A stretch of DNA of 64,000 bases from Lelliottia sp. WAP21 (GTDB taxonomy: Bacteria > Pseudomonadota > Gammaproteobacteria > Enterobacterales > Enterobacteriaceae), in contig NZ_JAIWPG020000013.1 in the NCBI RefSeq assembly GCF_020532665.2, positions 1-64,000 of the forward strand, in the 5' to 3' direction. The notes beneath the pieces are model-generated. The model had not been told where the DNA came from, did not search any database, and saw only the letters and a list, made by a program, of their open reading frames with translations. Position 1 is the stretch's first letter. Every line of letters starts with the position of its first letter. The translations under genes and the position numbers were made by a program. This document shows positions 1 to 9,223 of this stretch, one piece after another.

Positions 1-15
1 TTTAACCCGGCTTTT

Positions 16-444
16 TTATTGCCCTGGCGTCACCCCTTTCTTCAGTAAGATGTTGCCGTATTTGGCCGTTTCCCCTGTCACTACAATGGCAAAAGCCTTT
101 TGCGCCCGCGCATAGAAAGCGTAACGATCGATGCGGATTATCCCCTCCCCTTCTTCCTCGCCAAACAATGCCTGGCGGTAACGTGCTTCCACGCTTGTAT
201 CCAGCGTATCGCCTTCAACCGGGGCCATCATCACCAGCGCAGGCGCATAACTGTCCAGTTCGAAGAGCGGGATCACCGCCGCCAGTAAATCGCTTACGCT
301 CAGGCCATCGGCACGTATCACCACAGGCCCCAGGCTGTGGGCGGGAAAATGTGCATCCGAAAAGATAATTTCATCACCGTGTCCCATCTCCGCCAGTGTC
401 TTCAACAGCACAGGCGAAATCAGGGGCGAAATCGTTTTAAGCAT
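16..444 (-). CDS. fucU: L-fucose mutarotase FucU
   Basis: The 142-residue protein matches the RbsD/FucU mutarotase family over its whole length (E. coli FucU has 140). It interconverts the alpha and beta anomers of L-fucose in the cytoplasm so that FucI receives the right form. The conserved start ([11 protein letters not shown]) and the [17 protein letters not shown] stretch with its catalytic-site His are visible at residues 1-11 and 21-37. Its ATG overlaps the end of fucK by 8 bp, so the two are translationally coupled. An A-tract plus GC run just after the stop, at the window edge, may be half of a terminator that continues outside. FucR, which follows FucU in E. coli, is not in view. Confidence 0.96.
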   Translation of the reverse strand: MLKTISPLISPVLLKTLAEMGHGDEIIFSDAHFPAHSLGPVVIRADGLSVSDLLAAVIPLFELDSYAPALVMMAPVEGDTLDTSVEARYRQALFGEEEGEGIIRIDRYAFYARAQKAFAIVVTGETAKYGNILLKKGVTPGQ

Positions 445-1840
445 GGTTTTTTCCCTCTGGATAAAAATAACGATAGCGGTACTGCACGCGGTCGCGCGCT
501 GCCTCAGCGCTCACCGCTTCTCCCGCGCCCCACCAGCCAAAAAATGAAGCCCCCAGTACCGTCGTTTCACTGTCATCCAGCACTTTTACCGGCAATCCGA
601 GCGCATCGGCTTTCAACTGATTCCACAGCGCATTGCGACTTCCGCCGCCAACCAGCAGCAGCTCACGCGCCTTAAACTGTGCGATATCTTCAAGTGCGGT
701 AAGATTCTCTTTCAGCCGTGCCGTTAATCCTTCAAGCGCCGCGCGATAGAAATGAGCGGGAGTGGCGTTCAGGGTCACCCCCTGCCAGCCGGCAAGCGGG
801 GAATCAAGCAGTCGGGTATTCATCGTCACGCCATCCGCCCCCTGCGGAATGGCCGCCGCCTGCGCAATGATGGTCTCCCAGTCAGTCTCGGGGGACCAGA
901 ACAGTGCACGGACCCACTCCAGCACGCCGGAGGCCATATATTGCATTCCGGGATTAAACCTCTCCGGCTGGCTGTCCAGTTCACAGGTTGCGCCGCCATA
1001 GTGCATCAGCGCAGCGGTATTCACCTGCGATGTCCGCGCCATCAGAATCTCCCAGGTCCCGGAAGAGAGCACCGCTTCGTTTATCCCCGCCCCCGCACCA
1101 AACAGCGCAAACTGGGTATCATGTCCGGCTGAGATAACCGGCACGCCGCCAGGCAGGCCTAACCTGTTCGCCACGTCAGGCAGTAACTCTCCCGTGACGT
1201 CTCCGGGGGAAACCAGCGGAGGAAACAGCGCGGGTGATAACCCTGTCCTGTTAAGGATCGTTTCGCTGAACTGACGTTGTTGAAGATCGAACAACTGACT
1301 GGTACCCGCCATGGTGAGATCGGTCGACATCTTGCCGGTCAGGCGATGATTAATAAGGGAAGAGATAAAAAGCCAGGCATGGGCGCGCTGCAGGCGATCG
1401 GGATAGTTTTGCTGCAGCCAGCGTAGTTTATACAGCGTATTAAAACTGAACTGCCCGACTCCGGTTATGCGCTGGAGCGCCTGCGGGGAGATCGTGCTGG
1501 CGATATCGGCCATCACCGGTACGGTGCGCGGACACTTCCAGCTGATGATGGGATAAAGCAGCGCGCCGCGTTCATCCACCAGTGCGCCATCCACCCCAAA
1601 GGTGGTCACGCAAATCCCGCATAATTTGTATTCGCGCAGGGTGTGGCCAATCTCCTGACAACAGTGGGTAAATCGATCCATGATGGCCTCAAGCGACCAC
1701 TGATGCCATGCAGGGTTTTCATCGGCCCGCTCGCTGGCGTTCGCCACGGCGGCCCTCGCCACAATGTTTCCTTCTGGATCGAGCGCTATAGCACGCACGT
1801 TGGTCGCCCCGCAGTCGAGAACCAGAATACATTTTTTCAT
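437..1840 (-). CDS. fucK: L-fuculokinase FucK
   Basis: This 467-residue FGGY-family kinase phosphorylates L-fuculose to L-fuculose 1-phosphate. The family enzyme also accepts D-ribulose, giving D-ribulose 1-phosphate. The N-terminal ATPase motif [10 protein letters not shown] lies at residues 9-18, and an LLVGGGSRN motif marks the C-terminal FGGY_C domain. Length and sequence agree with E. coli FucK (about 472). It sits between fucI (48-bp gap) and fucU (overlap). The gap to fucI holds an inverted repeat (GCCAGCC at 1857-1863, GGCTGGC at 1874-1880) that could stabilise or process the mRNA. A second, different FGGY kinase lies at 7573-9162. Confidence 0.95.
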   Translation of the reverse strand: MKKCILVLDCGATNVRAIALDPEGNIVARAAVANASERADENPAWHQWSLEAIMDRFTHCCQEIGHTLREYKLCGICVTTFGVDGALVDERGALLYPIISWKCPRTVPVMADIASTISPQALQRITGVGQFSFNTLYKLRWLQQNYPDRLQRAHAWLFISSLINHRLTGKMSTDLTMAGTSQLFDLQQRQFSETILNRTGLSPALFPPLVSPGDVTGELLPDVANRLGLPGGVPVISAGHDTQFALFGAGAGINEAVLSSGTWEILMARTSQVNTAALMHYGGATCELDSQPERFNPGMQYMASGVLEWVRALFWSPETDWETIIAQAAAIPQGADGVTMNTRLLDSPLAGWQGVTLNATPAHFYRAALEGLTARLKENLTALEDIAQFKARELLLVGGGSRNALWNQLKADALGLPVKVLDDSETTVLGASFFGWWGAGEAVSAEAARDRVQYRYRYFYPEGKNHA

Positions 1841-1888
1841 GACGGTCCCCTTTGCCGCCAGCCCGCCTGAGCAGGCTGGCAGTCAGAC

Positions 1889-3667
1889 TCAACGTTTATA
1901 CAGCGGTCCGTAGGTTTCACAGGCGCGATAATCCTGGCCTTCGACATCCATGCCGTAGGCGCCCCACGCCGTAGGGCGATAGATCTGCTCTTCCGGCACG
2001 TTATGCATACAGACAGGGATACGCAGCATGGAGGCCAGCGTAATAAAATCAGCCCCCACATGCCCCACCGTTAACACACCATGGTTTGCGCCCCAGTTTG
2101 CCATCACTGAATAGACATCGCTGAAAGGCCCTTTTCCGGTGAGACGAGGCGCGAACCAGGTCGTCGGCCAGCTGGAGTCGGTACGTTTGTTCAGCACGTC
2201 ATGCACCTCTTCCGGCAGATCAATACTCCAGCCCTCCGCAATTTGCAGTACCGGGCCAATCCCCTTAATGATGTTGACGCGGGTCATCGTAAACGGCACG
2301 CCGCCGCGGGTGAGAAAGTTTGATGAGAAGCCGCCGCCACGAAAATACTCATGCACCGCAGGACACCACTGTGTTGCAGCCAGGCAGGCCTGCGCCTCCT
2401 GTTCACTGATTTCCCAGTGTGGCTTCAGCGTCGGATTGCCCTGGGCATCTTTCTGCTCCGCCGTACCGTCCAGCGCCGCAGAGCCGGAGTTGATCAGGTG
2501 AATAATGCCGTGTTCCGCCCGTCCGGTGAGCTTCTGCCCGGTGACGCGCAGCACCGATTCCGGCGACCAGAAGGTACGCACATCGGCAAAAATCTGCGCC
2601 GTGCCCGTCATCAGATGACCAAACAGCATTGCCACACCGTTGAGGCTGTCATTTTCAGTGGCGACAATGTAAGGCTGACGAATACCGTTCCAGTCGAAGG
2701 AGCTGTTCAGCAAGGCCTCGGCGGTATCGCCGTTTGGATAATGATCCGTCCAGTGACGCTGGCCCTGGAAGCCAGACGCAATCGCGTTATAGCCCAGCGA
2801 CTCTTCCACACGGCCAATATCGGCAAGTTTAGGGTTACCCTGCATCATGTCGCGAATACACATCGCCATCAGCAAGCTTTCTCGCAGAATCTCTGCATTC
2901 TGCTCCTCATTACGTCGATACTGCTGTGCATTTTTATCCTCGCCGAAACGGAAATGGGCCTTTGCCCAGCCCAGCGCCAGCTCAAGCTCTTGCTCGTCGT
3001 AAATCTGATGATCGATACGACGGCGCAGCTCGGTCATGTCCACCGCCTGAACCTTCATGCCAAGCCAGGATTCGAAAAAGTGGTGATCGACGATCGAGCC
3101 CGCAATCCCCATTGAAACGCCGCCGACCGACAGATAACTTTTACCCTTCATACTGGCCACCGCCAGACCCGCGCGGGCGAAACGCAGGAGTTTTTCTTCA
3201 ACGTCCGTCGGGATGACCTCATCACCCGCGTCCTGAACGTCGTGACCATAAATTGAAAAGGCCGGGATGCCTTTCTGGTTATGGGCGGCCAGCGCGGCGG
3301 CAAGATAGACCGCACCGGGACGTTCAGTGCCGTTAAAGCCCCAGATCGCTTTAGGACGAAGCGGATCCATATCGATGGTTTCGCTGCCATAACACCAGCA
3401 CGGCGTGACGGTGATGGACAGGCCAACGTGCGACGTACTGAACATCTCTTCACAGGCCGCGGATTCCGCCATACCGGCTATGCAGCTCTCGGCAATCACG
3501 CATTCCACTGGCGTTCCGCAAGGGTGGCGTAATTTTTCACTCAGCAGCGCGGCCGTGGCTTTTGCCATGTTCATGGTCTGCTCTTCCAGAGATTCACGCA
3601 CCCCCATCCGGCGGCCATCGATGACAGGTCGTATGCCAATACGGGGTAACGCTTTTTTCGTTTTCAT
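1889..3667 (-). CDS. fucI: L-fucose isomerase FucI
   Basis: This 592-residue enzyme (591 in E. coli) converts L-fucose to L-fuculose. The family also converts D-arabinose to D-ribulose. Family blocks are [19 protein letters not shown] near the N-terminus, the [10 protein letters not shown] and FADVRT segments, and [13 protein letters not shown]. These carry the Glu, Asp and His that bind the catalytic manganese in characterised members. It is the first gene of fucI-fucK-fucU. No fucP permease precedes it, unlike E. coli; a divergent ABC importer does. A palindromic operator lies 96-111 bp upstream of the start, and a CRP-like site lies farther out. Confidence 0.96.
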   Translation of the reverse strand: MKTKKALPRIGIRPVIDGRRMGVRESLEEQTMNMAKATAALLSEKLRHPCGTPVECVIAESCIAGMAESAACEEMFSTSHVGLSITVTPCWCYGSETIDMDPLRPKAIWGFNGTERPGAVYLAAALAAHNQKGIPAFSIYGHDVQDAGDEVIPTDVEEKLLRFARAGLAVASMKGKSYLSVGGVSMGIAGSIVDHHFFESWLGMKVQAVDMTELRRRIDHQIYDEQELELALGWAKAHFRFGEDKNAQQYRRNEEQNAEILRESLLMAMCIRDMMQGNPKLADIGRVEESLGYNAIASGFQGQRHWTDHYPNGDTAEALLNSSFDWNGIRQPYIVATENDSLNGVAMLFGHLMTGTAQIFADVRTFWSPESVLRVTGQKLTGRAEHGIIHLINSGSAALDGTAEQKDAQGNPTLKPHWEISEQEAQACLAATQWCPAVHEYFRGGGFSSNFLTRGGVPFTMTRVNIIKGIGPVLQIAEGWSIDLPEEVHDVLNKRTDSSWPTTWFAPRLTGKGPFSDVYSVMANWGANHGVLTVGHVGADFITLASMLRIPVCMHNVPEEQIYRPTAWGAYGMDVEGQDYRACETYGPLYKR

Positions 3668-3762
3668 AGCCCTTCCTCACGTTGGTTAACCTATCCGCTT
3701 CGTGGGGCATCGCCATGCCAAAAGCGCATCCACAGCACCGGAAGCAGAAAGTGTATAAATTT

Positions 3763-3778
3763 GCTAACTCGAATTAGC
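3763..3778. promoter_or_regulatory. LacI-type operator, fucI side
   Basis: The sequence GCTAACTCGAATTAGC is a 16-bp palindrome with one mismatch and a central CG, the usual shape of LacI-family operators. Two close relatives occur in the window, at 4002-4017 and 13778-13793, and I saw none elsewhere. It would cover the inferred fucI start site at about 3769, so bound repressor would block initiation. Confidence 0.72.
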
Positions 3779-3805
3779 TTAGGGTTGATAGCAATTACAG
3801 AACAA
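3776..3805 (-). promoter_or_regulatory. Candidate fucI promoter
   Basis: On the minus strand TTGTTC (3800-3805) is followed after 18 bp by TAAGCT (3776-3781). The -10 element is weak, as is usual for CRP-dependent promoters. A start near 3769 puts the CRP-like site at 3823-3838 at about -61.5, the class I position. This arrangement, not the hexamers alone, is the support. Confidence 0.35.
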
Positions 3806-3822
3806 CATAATTATCTAAAATC

Positions 3823-3838
3823 TGTGAGCACTTTCACG
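3823..3838. promoter_or_regulatory. CRP-like site, fucI side
   Basis: TGTGAGCACTTTCACG matches the TGTGA-N6-TCACA consensus in 9 of 10 positions. It is centred about 61.5 bp upstream of the inferred fucI start. Catabolite activation is expected for a fucose operon. Confidence 0.6.
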
Positions 3839-3927
3839 ATGAGAGGTCAAAATTCGATCAGTGTCAGGTATTACGATTCAGCAAAAAACATCAAAATCAT
3901 TAATAATCAATGCGTTATGAAATTACC

Positions 3928-3943
3928 TTTGCACGACGTCACA
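3928..3943. promoter_or_regulatory. CRP-like site, ABC-transporter side
   Basis: TTTGCACGACGTCACA has a perfect right half (TCACA) and a 3-of-5 left half. Its centre is about 60.5 bp upstream of the start inferred from the promoter at 3961-3989, the same geometry as at the other two promoters of this island. Confidence 0.45.
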
Positions 3944-3960
3944 ATTTGAATACAAATGAT

Positions 3961-3989
3961 TTGGCTAAAATTGCCCCCTAAAATAGCTT
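3961..3989 (+). promoter_or_regulatory. Candidate promoter of the sugar ABC operon
   Basis: TTGGCT (3961-3966) and TAGCTT (3984-3989) are separated by 17 bp. The -10 is weak. A start at about 3996 places the operator at 4002-4017 just downstream, at about +7 to +22. Confidence 0.4.
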
Positions 3990-4001
3990 TTAAGGACGCA
4001 A

Positions 4002-4017
4002 GCTAAGTCGAGTTAGC
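4002..4017. promoter_or_regulatory. LacI-type operator, ABC-transporter side
   Basis: GCTAAGTCGAGTTAGC is a 16-bp palindrome with one mismatch, and the symmetry continues for two more bases on each side (4000-4019). It sits 60 bp before the ATG at 4077, just past the inferred start of transcription. Confidence 0.72.
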
Positions 4018-4076
4018 TTACAAACAGAATCTATGTGGCTATTGATTCATTGCCTTTCCAACACAGGAATTTTGCA

Positions 4077-5576
4077 ATGTCAGAGACTCTTATCGAGATG
4101 AGGCGCATTACAAAACGCTTTCCCGGCGTGCTGGCGCTAAATCAGGTTGATTTCGATTTACGCCCCGGAGAAGTGCATGCACTTCTTGGTGAAAACGGTG
4201 CCGGTAAATCGACGCTGATGAAAATATTATCCGGGGTATACCAGCCCGACGCCGGGGAGATTCTTTTTGCAGGCGAGCCGGTCTCATTTTGCGATCCGCT
4301 GAGCGCTCAGCGTCTGGGGATTACCATCATCCATCAGGAATTTAATCTCTTCCCCGATTTAACCGTGGAGGAGAATATCTATATTGGCCGTGAGTTTTGT
4401 AAAAATAGCCGCTGGCAGCTGGATAAACGTGCGCAACGCCAGGCGGTAGAAAACATACTGCAAACCCTGAATTTAAAAATAGCGCCGGAGGCGCGCGTCA
4501 GTGATTTGACCGTCGCCCAGCAGCAGATGGTGGAAATCGCCAAAGCCATTTCCGTTAATGCCAAAGTGTTAATTATGGACGAACCGACCGCGGCGCTGAC
4601 CGAAAGCGAAATTGAGAGTCTGTTTGACGTCACCCGAATGTTAAAAGCCCAGGGAACGGGCATTGTTTATATTTCTCATCGTCTGGAAGAGCTGGCGCTT
4701 ATTGCCGACCGCGCCACCGTTATGCGAGATGGACACTATATCGCCACCGTCGATTACGAGACGGTGAAAATAGGCGAGCTCATCGCCTTGATGGTGGGCC
4801 GTAATCTGGACAATATCTACCCTAAGCGCCCGGTTCACCAGCGCACGGAAAAGGTGCTGGAAGTTAACGGCCTGACGCGCAACGGCGTGCTGGAGGATAT
4901 CGATCTCACGCTCTGGCGCGGTGAGATCCTGGGCCTGGCGGGGCTTATGGGCGCAGGTCGAACTGAACTTGGCCGCGCACTCTTTGGCGCCGATCCTATC
5001 GACGCAGGAACCCTGACGCTGCACGGTAAACCCACCCGTATTAAAGATGTCGCTGACGCCATCAATAAAGGTATTAGCTACTTAACCGAAGATCGCAAAA
5101 AAGAGGGACTGGCGCTCGGTCTCTCGGTAGAGATGAATATCATGCTCGGCAATTACCCGGAATTTTCGGGGAGTATGGGCCAGGTTGATGAAAAACGTTG
5201 CCGCGAATCCAGCCAGAAACTGGTGGAGACGTTACGCATCAAGACGCCGCATCTGGAGCAGGCTGCGCTCAATTTGAGCGGCGGAAATCAGCAAAAAATT
5301 ATTATTGCTCGCTGGGTCTGTAAAGACACCGATATTTTAATTTTCGATGAGCCAACACGAGGCATAGATGTCGGCGCCAAGCTGGAAATATATGAGTTAA
5401 TGAACCGCCTTGTCGCGAAAGGCAAATCAATCATCATGATTTCATCCGAATTGCCGGAAGTCTTAGGTATGTGCGACCGCATTATTGTGATGCGCAGCGG
5501 ACGTATAGCCGGCGAAATAGAGGCTGAGCACGCCACTCAGGAAAAAATCATGCAATACGCCACGCTGGAGGATTAA
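4077..5576 (+). CDS. Sugar ABC transporter, duplicated ATPase (RbsA/MglA type)
   Basis: This 499-residue protein has two ABC domains in tandem, as in RbsA and MglA, and powers import of a monosaccharide. The first domain has Walker A GENGAGKST at residues 38-46 and signature VAQQQMVEIAKAI. The second has the degenerate Walker A GLMGAGRTE and a canonical LSGGNQQK signature near residue 400. An upstream in-frame ATG exists at 4035, but the start at 4077 gives the family N-terminus and clears the operator. It overlaps nothing and is 2 bp from the permease gene. The sugar is unknown; context suggests L-fucose, D-arabinose or a related pentose. Confidence 0.9.
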   Translation: MSETLIEMRRITKRFPGVLALNQVDFDLRPGEVHALLGENGAGKSTLMKILSGVYQPDAGEILFAGEPVSFCDPLSAQRLGITIIHQEFNLFPDLTVEENIYIGREFCKNSRWQLDKRAQRQAVENILQTLNLKIAPEARVSDLTVAQQQMVEIAKAISVNAKVLIMDEPTAALTESEIESLFDVTRMLKAQGTGIVYISHRLEELALIADRATVMRDGHYIATVDYETVKIGELIALMVGRNLDNIYPKRPVHQRTEKVLEVNGLTRNGVLEDIDLTLWRGEILGLAGLMGAGRTELGRALFGADPIDAGTLTLHGKPTRIKDVADAINKGISYLTEDRKKEGLALGLSVEMNIMLGNYPEFSGSMGQVDEKRCRESSQKLVETLRIKTPHLEQAALNLSGGNQQKIIIARWVCKDTDILIFDEPTRGIDVGAKLEIYELMNRLVAKGKSIIMISSELPEVLGMCDRIIVMRSGRIAGEIEAEHATQEKIMQYATLED

Positions 5577-5578
5577 TC

Positions 5579-6562
5579 ATGTCTGTCACCGTCCCCTCGC
5601 CGCAAAGCGGAAATCATTCGATGAAAATAAATAAAGCACTCCTGATGCGCCTGGCACCGCTGTTTAGCCTGGTGTTATTAATTCTGTTCTTTAGCTTTAG
5701 CTCACCCTTCTTTTTTAATACGGAAAATATCATGACCATCGCCCTGCAAACGGCGGTGATTGGAATTATGGCGATTGGCGTGACGTTTGTGATTATTACC
5801 GCCGGGATTGACCTGTCGCTCGGTTCGGTCGTCGCGTTCTCGGGCGTGGCAGTTGGCATCGCCGCAGGGTTTGGTCTGCCGCTGCCGGTCTGTATTCTGG
5901 CTGGCGTGCTGGCTGGCGGCGCTTGCGGCTATATGAACGCTTTTCTGGTGACCAGGATGACGATCCCACCGTTTATTGCCACCCTCGGCCTGATGATGTC
6001 GGTGCGGGGCATTAACATGGTCATGACCGATGGCCGCGCGATTTATTTCTCTGATTATCCGATGTTTAAAACCCTGGCGCAGGGACGATTGTTCGACGTC
6101 CTGCCCTATCCGGTCTTCTATCTGGTCCTGGTTGCCCTGGTGGCAATGTGGATCCTGAAAAAAACGGTGATGGGCCGCTATATCTATGCGGTCGGCAGCA
6201 ATGAAACGGCAGCCCACCTGTCGGGAATCAAAGTGCAGCGGGTGAAAGTCTTCGTTTATGCCTTCTGTGGTCTGTTAACGGGAATTGCCGGGGTGATCCT
6301 CGCCTCACGGCTTAACTCGGGCCAGCCCACCGTGGGTGTGGGATACGAGCTGGAAGCCATAGCGGCCGTCGTCATCGGCGGCACCAGCCTGATGGGCGGA
6401 GTGGGCACCATCGGCGGCACCATCATTGGTGCGTTCATCATGAGCGTGCTGAAAAACGGTCTCAATTTAATGGGTGTCTCTCAGTTCTGGCAGATGGTCG
6501 CGATGGGAGTTGTGGTCATTGCCGCCGTTTATCTGGACACGTTACGTAAAAAAATGCGTTAG
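5579..6562 (+). CDS. Sugar ABC transporter permease (RbsC type)
   Basis: This 327-residue inner-membrane protein of the BPD_transp_2 family forms the channel of the importer. It shows about eight to ten hydrophobic segments and the family loops GVTFVIITAGIDLSLGSVVA and VIGGTSLMGGVGTIGGTIIG. The ATG at 5579 lies just after the ATPase stop; a second in-frame ATG at 5621 would shorten the N-terminus by 14 residues and is possible. It is the middle gene of ATPase-permease-binding protein. Confidence 0.9.
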   Translation: MSVTVPSPQSGNHSMKINKALLMRLAPLFSLVLLILFFSFSSPFFFNTENIMTIALQTAVIGIMAIGVTFVIITAGIDLSLGSVVAFSGVAVGIAAGFGLPLPVCILAGVLAGGACGYMNAFLVTRMTIPPFIATLGLMMSVRGINMVMTDGRAIYFSDYPMFKTLAQGRLFDVLPYPVFYLVLVALVAMWILKKTVMGRYIYAVGSNETAAHLSGIKVQRVKVFVYAFCGLLTGIAGVILASRLNSGQPTVGVGYELEAIAAVVIGGTSLMGGVGTIGGTIIGAFIMSVLKNGLNLMGVSQFWQMVAMGVVVIAAVYLDTLRKKMR

Positions 6563-6610
6563 GTTCAAAAAAAACAACATGCCCTGCAAACCCTACTACG
6601 GAGCACAATA

Positions 6611-7561
6611 ATGAAAACCCGTCATCTCCTGAGCGCTTTGTCGCTCATTGCAATCATGACCAGCAGCGCGCTGGCGAAAGAGTTAAACCTGCCGGTCGTC
6701 AGTAAAGGTTACCAGCATGAATTCTGGCAAACGGTGAAACTGGGAACGGAAGCCGCCGCGAAAGAGCTGGGCGATAAAACCAGCTATGTCGGCCCGGCAG
6801 ATGAAACGCAAATTGCCGAGCAGATCCAGCTGGTCGAAAACACCATGGCGCAAAAACCAGACGGCCTGCTGCTGGCGGCGCTGGATGCGAATGCCCTCGC
6901 CCCGCTGGTCGAAACGGCCAACAGTCGCGGGATCAAGGTGGTGACCTTCGACTCAGGCGTGAACTCCTCTATTCCGGCCAGCTTCGTTGCCACCAATAAC
7001 CGTAAGGCGGGCGCGCAGGCAGCCGATGCGCTGGCTGAACAAGTTGGCCAGAAAGGAAAAGTCGGCATTATTGCGCACGTCGCCGGCACCACCTCTGCAA
7101 TTGAACGCTCGGAAGGTTTTAGCGAGCAGATGAAAGCGAAATACCCGAACATTCAGGTGCTGCCGGTACAGTACAGCGACGGCGACCCGCAAAAAGCGAT
7201 GGATAAAACCATTGATATGGTTCAGGCCAATCCGGATATTGCCGGGATTTACGCCACGAACGAAGGCGCAACGCTGGGCGTGGCTAACGCCATCGACAGC
7301 CAGAATCTGAAAGGCAAAGTGAAAGTTATCGGCTTTGACAGTACCGAAGCCATTATTAACTTCCTGAACAACGGTGTGATTCAGGGATTTGTGGTTCAGG
7401 ATGCATGGCAGATTGGCTATCAGGGAATTAAAACGCTAAATGCGGTCATCTCTGGACAAACTGTGGCTAAAGAAATTGATATTCCTGTGAAATATGTCAA
7501 TGCGCAGAATATCAACACGCCTGAAATTGATAAACTTCTGCATCCGTTCGGAAAAAAATAA
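6611..7561 (+). CDS. Periplasmic sugar-binding protein (RbsB type)
   Basis: This 316-residue protein carries a clear Sec signal peptide, with predicted cleavage after ALA at residue 22. It belongs to the periplasmic-binding-protein type 1 (Peripla_BP_4) family that feeds RbsAC-type importers. The segment GIYATNEGATLGVANAI is typical of RbsB relatives, while VTFDSGVNS replaces the usual D-R-x ribose-contact pattern, so the ligand need not be ribose. It is encoded 48 bp after the permease and 11 bp before the kinase. Confidence 0.88.
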   Translation: MKTRHLLSALSLIAIMTSSALAKELNLPVVSKGYQHEFWQTVKLGTEAAAKELGDKTSYVGPADETQIAEQIQLVENTMAQKPDGLLLAALDANALAPLVETANSRGIKVVTFDSGVNSSIPASFVATNNRKAGAQAADALAEQVGQKGKVGIIAHVAGTTSAIERSEGFSEQMKAKYPNIQVLPVQYSDGDPQKAMDKTIDMVQANPDIAGIYATNEGATLGVANAIDSQNLKGKVKVIGFDSTEAIINFLNNGVIQGFVVQDAWQIGYQGIKTLNAVISGQTVAKEIDIPVKYVNAQNINTPEIDKLLHPFGKK

Positions 7562-7572
7562 GGGAGTTCAGG

Positions 7573-9162
7573 ATGAGTGACGGCTATTTCCTCGGCGTTG
7601 ACGTCGGTTCAGCCAGCGTCCGGGCAGGGCTTTACTCTGCAGAGGGTGAGCGGCTGAGCTTTGCGACCCGACCGATATCGCAGTTTCGCGCCAGTAACGG
7701 GCGCGTAGAACAGTCGTCCACGGAGATCTGGCAGCAGGTTTGCGTGGTCGTGCGGGAAGCCGTCGCGTTATCGGGCCACTCGGCCACGCGCATCCGCTCG
7801 CTGGGTTTCGACGCCACCTGCTCGCTGGTGGCGCTGGATGACAAAGGGCAAGGCCTGAGCGTCTCCCCCGACAGCCCGGCGACGCAGGATACGATTATGT
7901 GGATGGACCATCGTGCCCGGGCAGAAACCGCGCTGATTAATGCCACGCGCGATCCTGCCCTGCGCTACGTCGGGGGCGAAGTCAGCATTGAGATGGCGCT
8001 CCCCAAACTGTTGTGGTTACAGCGCCACCATCCGGAAACCTGGCGCCAGGCCGCGCGTTTTTTAGACCTGGCCGATTTTCTCGTCTGGAAGGCCACCGCG
8101 CAGGATGTCGCCAGCCTGTGTACCCTCACCTGCAAGTGGAATTACCTTGCGCACGAGGCGCGCTTTAGCGACTCGCTGCTTGACGCGGTGGGACTTCGGC
8201 CATTACTGGATAAAATCCCTGGTCGCATCCTGCCGGTCGCCAGCCGTGCCGGGAGCTTAACCGCTCAGGCGGCACACGAGCTGGGTCTGCCTGATACGGT
8301 GGTTGTCGCCAGCGGGATGATCGACGCCCATGCAGGCGGCGTGGCATTAACCGCCGCGCAGCCTGAAGGCACGCTGGCGCTCATCAGCGGGACCTCAAAC
8401 TGTCATATGCTCGTAAGCCAGAATGAGATCCACACCCCTGGCGTATGGGGGCCTTACTGGGGAGCCATGCTGCCCGGTTACTGGCTGACGGAAGGGGGAC
8501 AGAGCGCCGCCGGCGCACTGGTTGACTGGACGCTGCGCGAACACGTCGCCAGCGCAGAATTACAGGCGAAAGCCGACGCCGCAGGGCGGCATCCGGTTTC
8601 GCTGATCAATGACTGGGTGGCGGCCCTGGAGCAGGAAGAGGCGTATCCTACGCGGGATCTGCATGTTCTGGCCGATCATCATGGTAATCGCTCGCCGCGA
8701 TCGCGTCCCGATGCCCGGGGCAGCGTGGTGGGCCTGACCCTGGAAACGGGCGAACGCGCGCTGGCCAGACTCTATCTGGCGACGCTACAGGCTATCGCTT
8801 ACGGTACACGGCATATTCTTGAGACCCTGCAAGCACAGGGGCATACGCCGGCACGCATTGCCATCTGCGGGGGAGCCACGCATAACCGGCTCTGGCTGCG
8901 GGAATACGCCGATGCAACAGGCTGCGATCTTCATCTTTTAGCCGAGGAGGATGCTGTCACGCTGGGCGCGGCGATGTGCGGCGCTGTGGCGGGCGGAGCC
9001 TGGTCAACCCTTACGCAGGCCGCACGGGCCATGGTAAAAACCGGCGACGTCATCCCGCATCGTCCGGACACTGCGGCGTTTCATCAGCGTAAGTATCAGG
9101 TATACCTGACTCTGTGGACGCAGCAACAGGCGTTGAATCAACTGATGCAACAGGAAATGTAA
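7573..9162 (+). CDS. FGGY-family pentulose kinase, D-ribulokinase-like
   Basis: This 529-residue kinase is longer than FucK and belongs to a different FGGY subgroup. Its blocks GVDVGSASVRAG (residues 8-19), GFDATCSL, IMWMDHRA, GGEVSIEMALPKLLWL, IDAHAGGV, PGVWGPYWGAMLPG and DHHGNRSP resemble, from memory, the human FGGY and yeast YDR109C proteins, which phosphorylate D-ribulose to D-ribulose 5-phosphate. With FucI able to make D-ribulose from D-arabinose, it could feed the pentose-phosphate pathway directly. It follows the binding-protein gene by 11 bp, in the same operon. Alternative substrates are other ketopentoses or 6-deoxyketohexoses. Confidence 0.8.
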   Translation: MSDGYFLGVDVGSASVRAGLYSAEGERLSFATRPISQFRASNGRVEQSSTEIWQQVCVVVREAVALSGHSATRIRSLGFDATCSLVALDDKGQGLSVSPDSPATQDTIMWMDHRARAETALINATRDPALRYVGGEVSIEMALPKLLWLQRHHPETWRQAARFLDLADFLVWKATAQDVASLCTLTCKWNYLAHEARFSDSLLDAVGLRPLLDKIPGRILPVASRAGSLTAQAAHELGLPDTVVVASGMIDAHAGGVALTAAQPEGTLALISGTSNCHMLVSQNEIHTPGVWGPYWGAMLPGYWLTEGGQSAAGALVDWTLREHVASAELQAKADAAGRHPVSLINDWVAALEQEEAYPTRDLHVLADHHGNRSPRSRPDARGSVVGLTLETGERALARLYLATLQAIAYGTRHILETLQAQGHTPARIAICGGATHNRLWLREYADATGCDLHLLAEEDAVTLGAAMCGAVAGGAWSTLTQAARAMVKTGDVIPHRPDTAAFHQRKYQVYLTLWTQQQALNQLMQQEM

Positions 9163-9223
9163 TGGCAGGATGCGTATGCTTTATCTGCAGTTTTTCACAT
9201 ATGGAAAGGATTGAGGCGTAGCG

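Larger units (their letters stand above)
3668..4076. promoter_or_regulatory. Divergent control region between fucI and the sugar ABC transporter
   Basis: This 409-bp gap has no credible gene; the 62-codon frame at 3761-3949 lacks any family resemblance and overlaps control sites. It holds two copies of a 16-bp palindrome (3763-3778 and 4002-4017), one near each transcription start, and two CRP-like sites (3823-3838 and 3928-3943). It is AT-rich compared with the flanking genes. The layout, with one operator and one activator site per promoter, suits a divergent catabolic switch run by the LacI-type protein encoded at 9224-10219. Confidence 0.7.

Noticed and set aside
2351-3115. Long open frame opposite fucI
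   Set aside because: It is an antisense shadow caused by the codon bias of fucI; no family similarity.
3761-3949. 62-codon open frame in the fucI/ABC divergent region
   Set aside because: It overlaps an operator and two CRP-like sites, has no good ribosome-binding site and resembles no family known to me.
7573-9162. Second copy of fucK
   Set aside because: It is about 60 residues longer and carries motif blocks of the D-ribulokinase-like FGGY subgroup that are absent from FucK.
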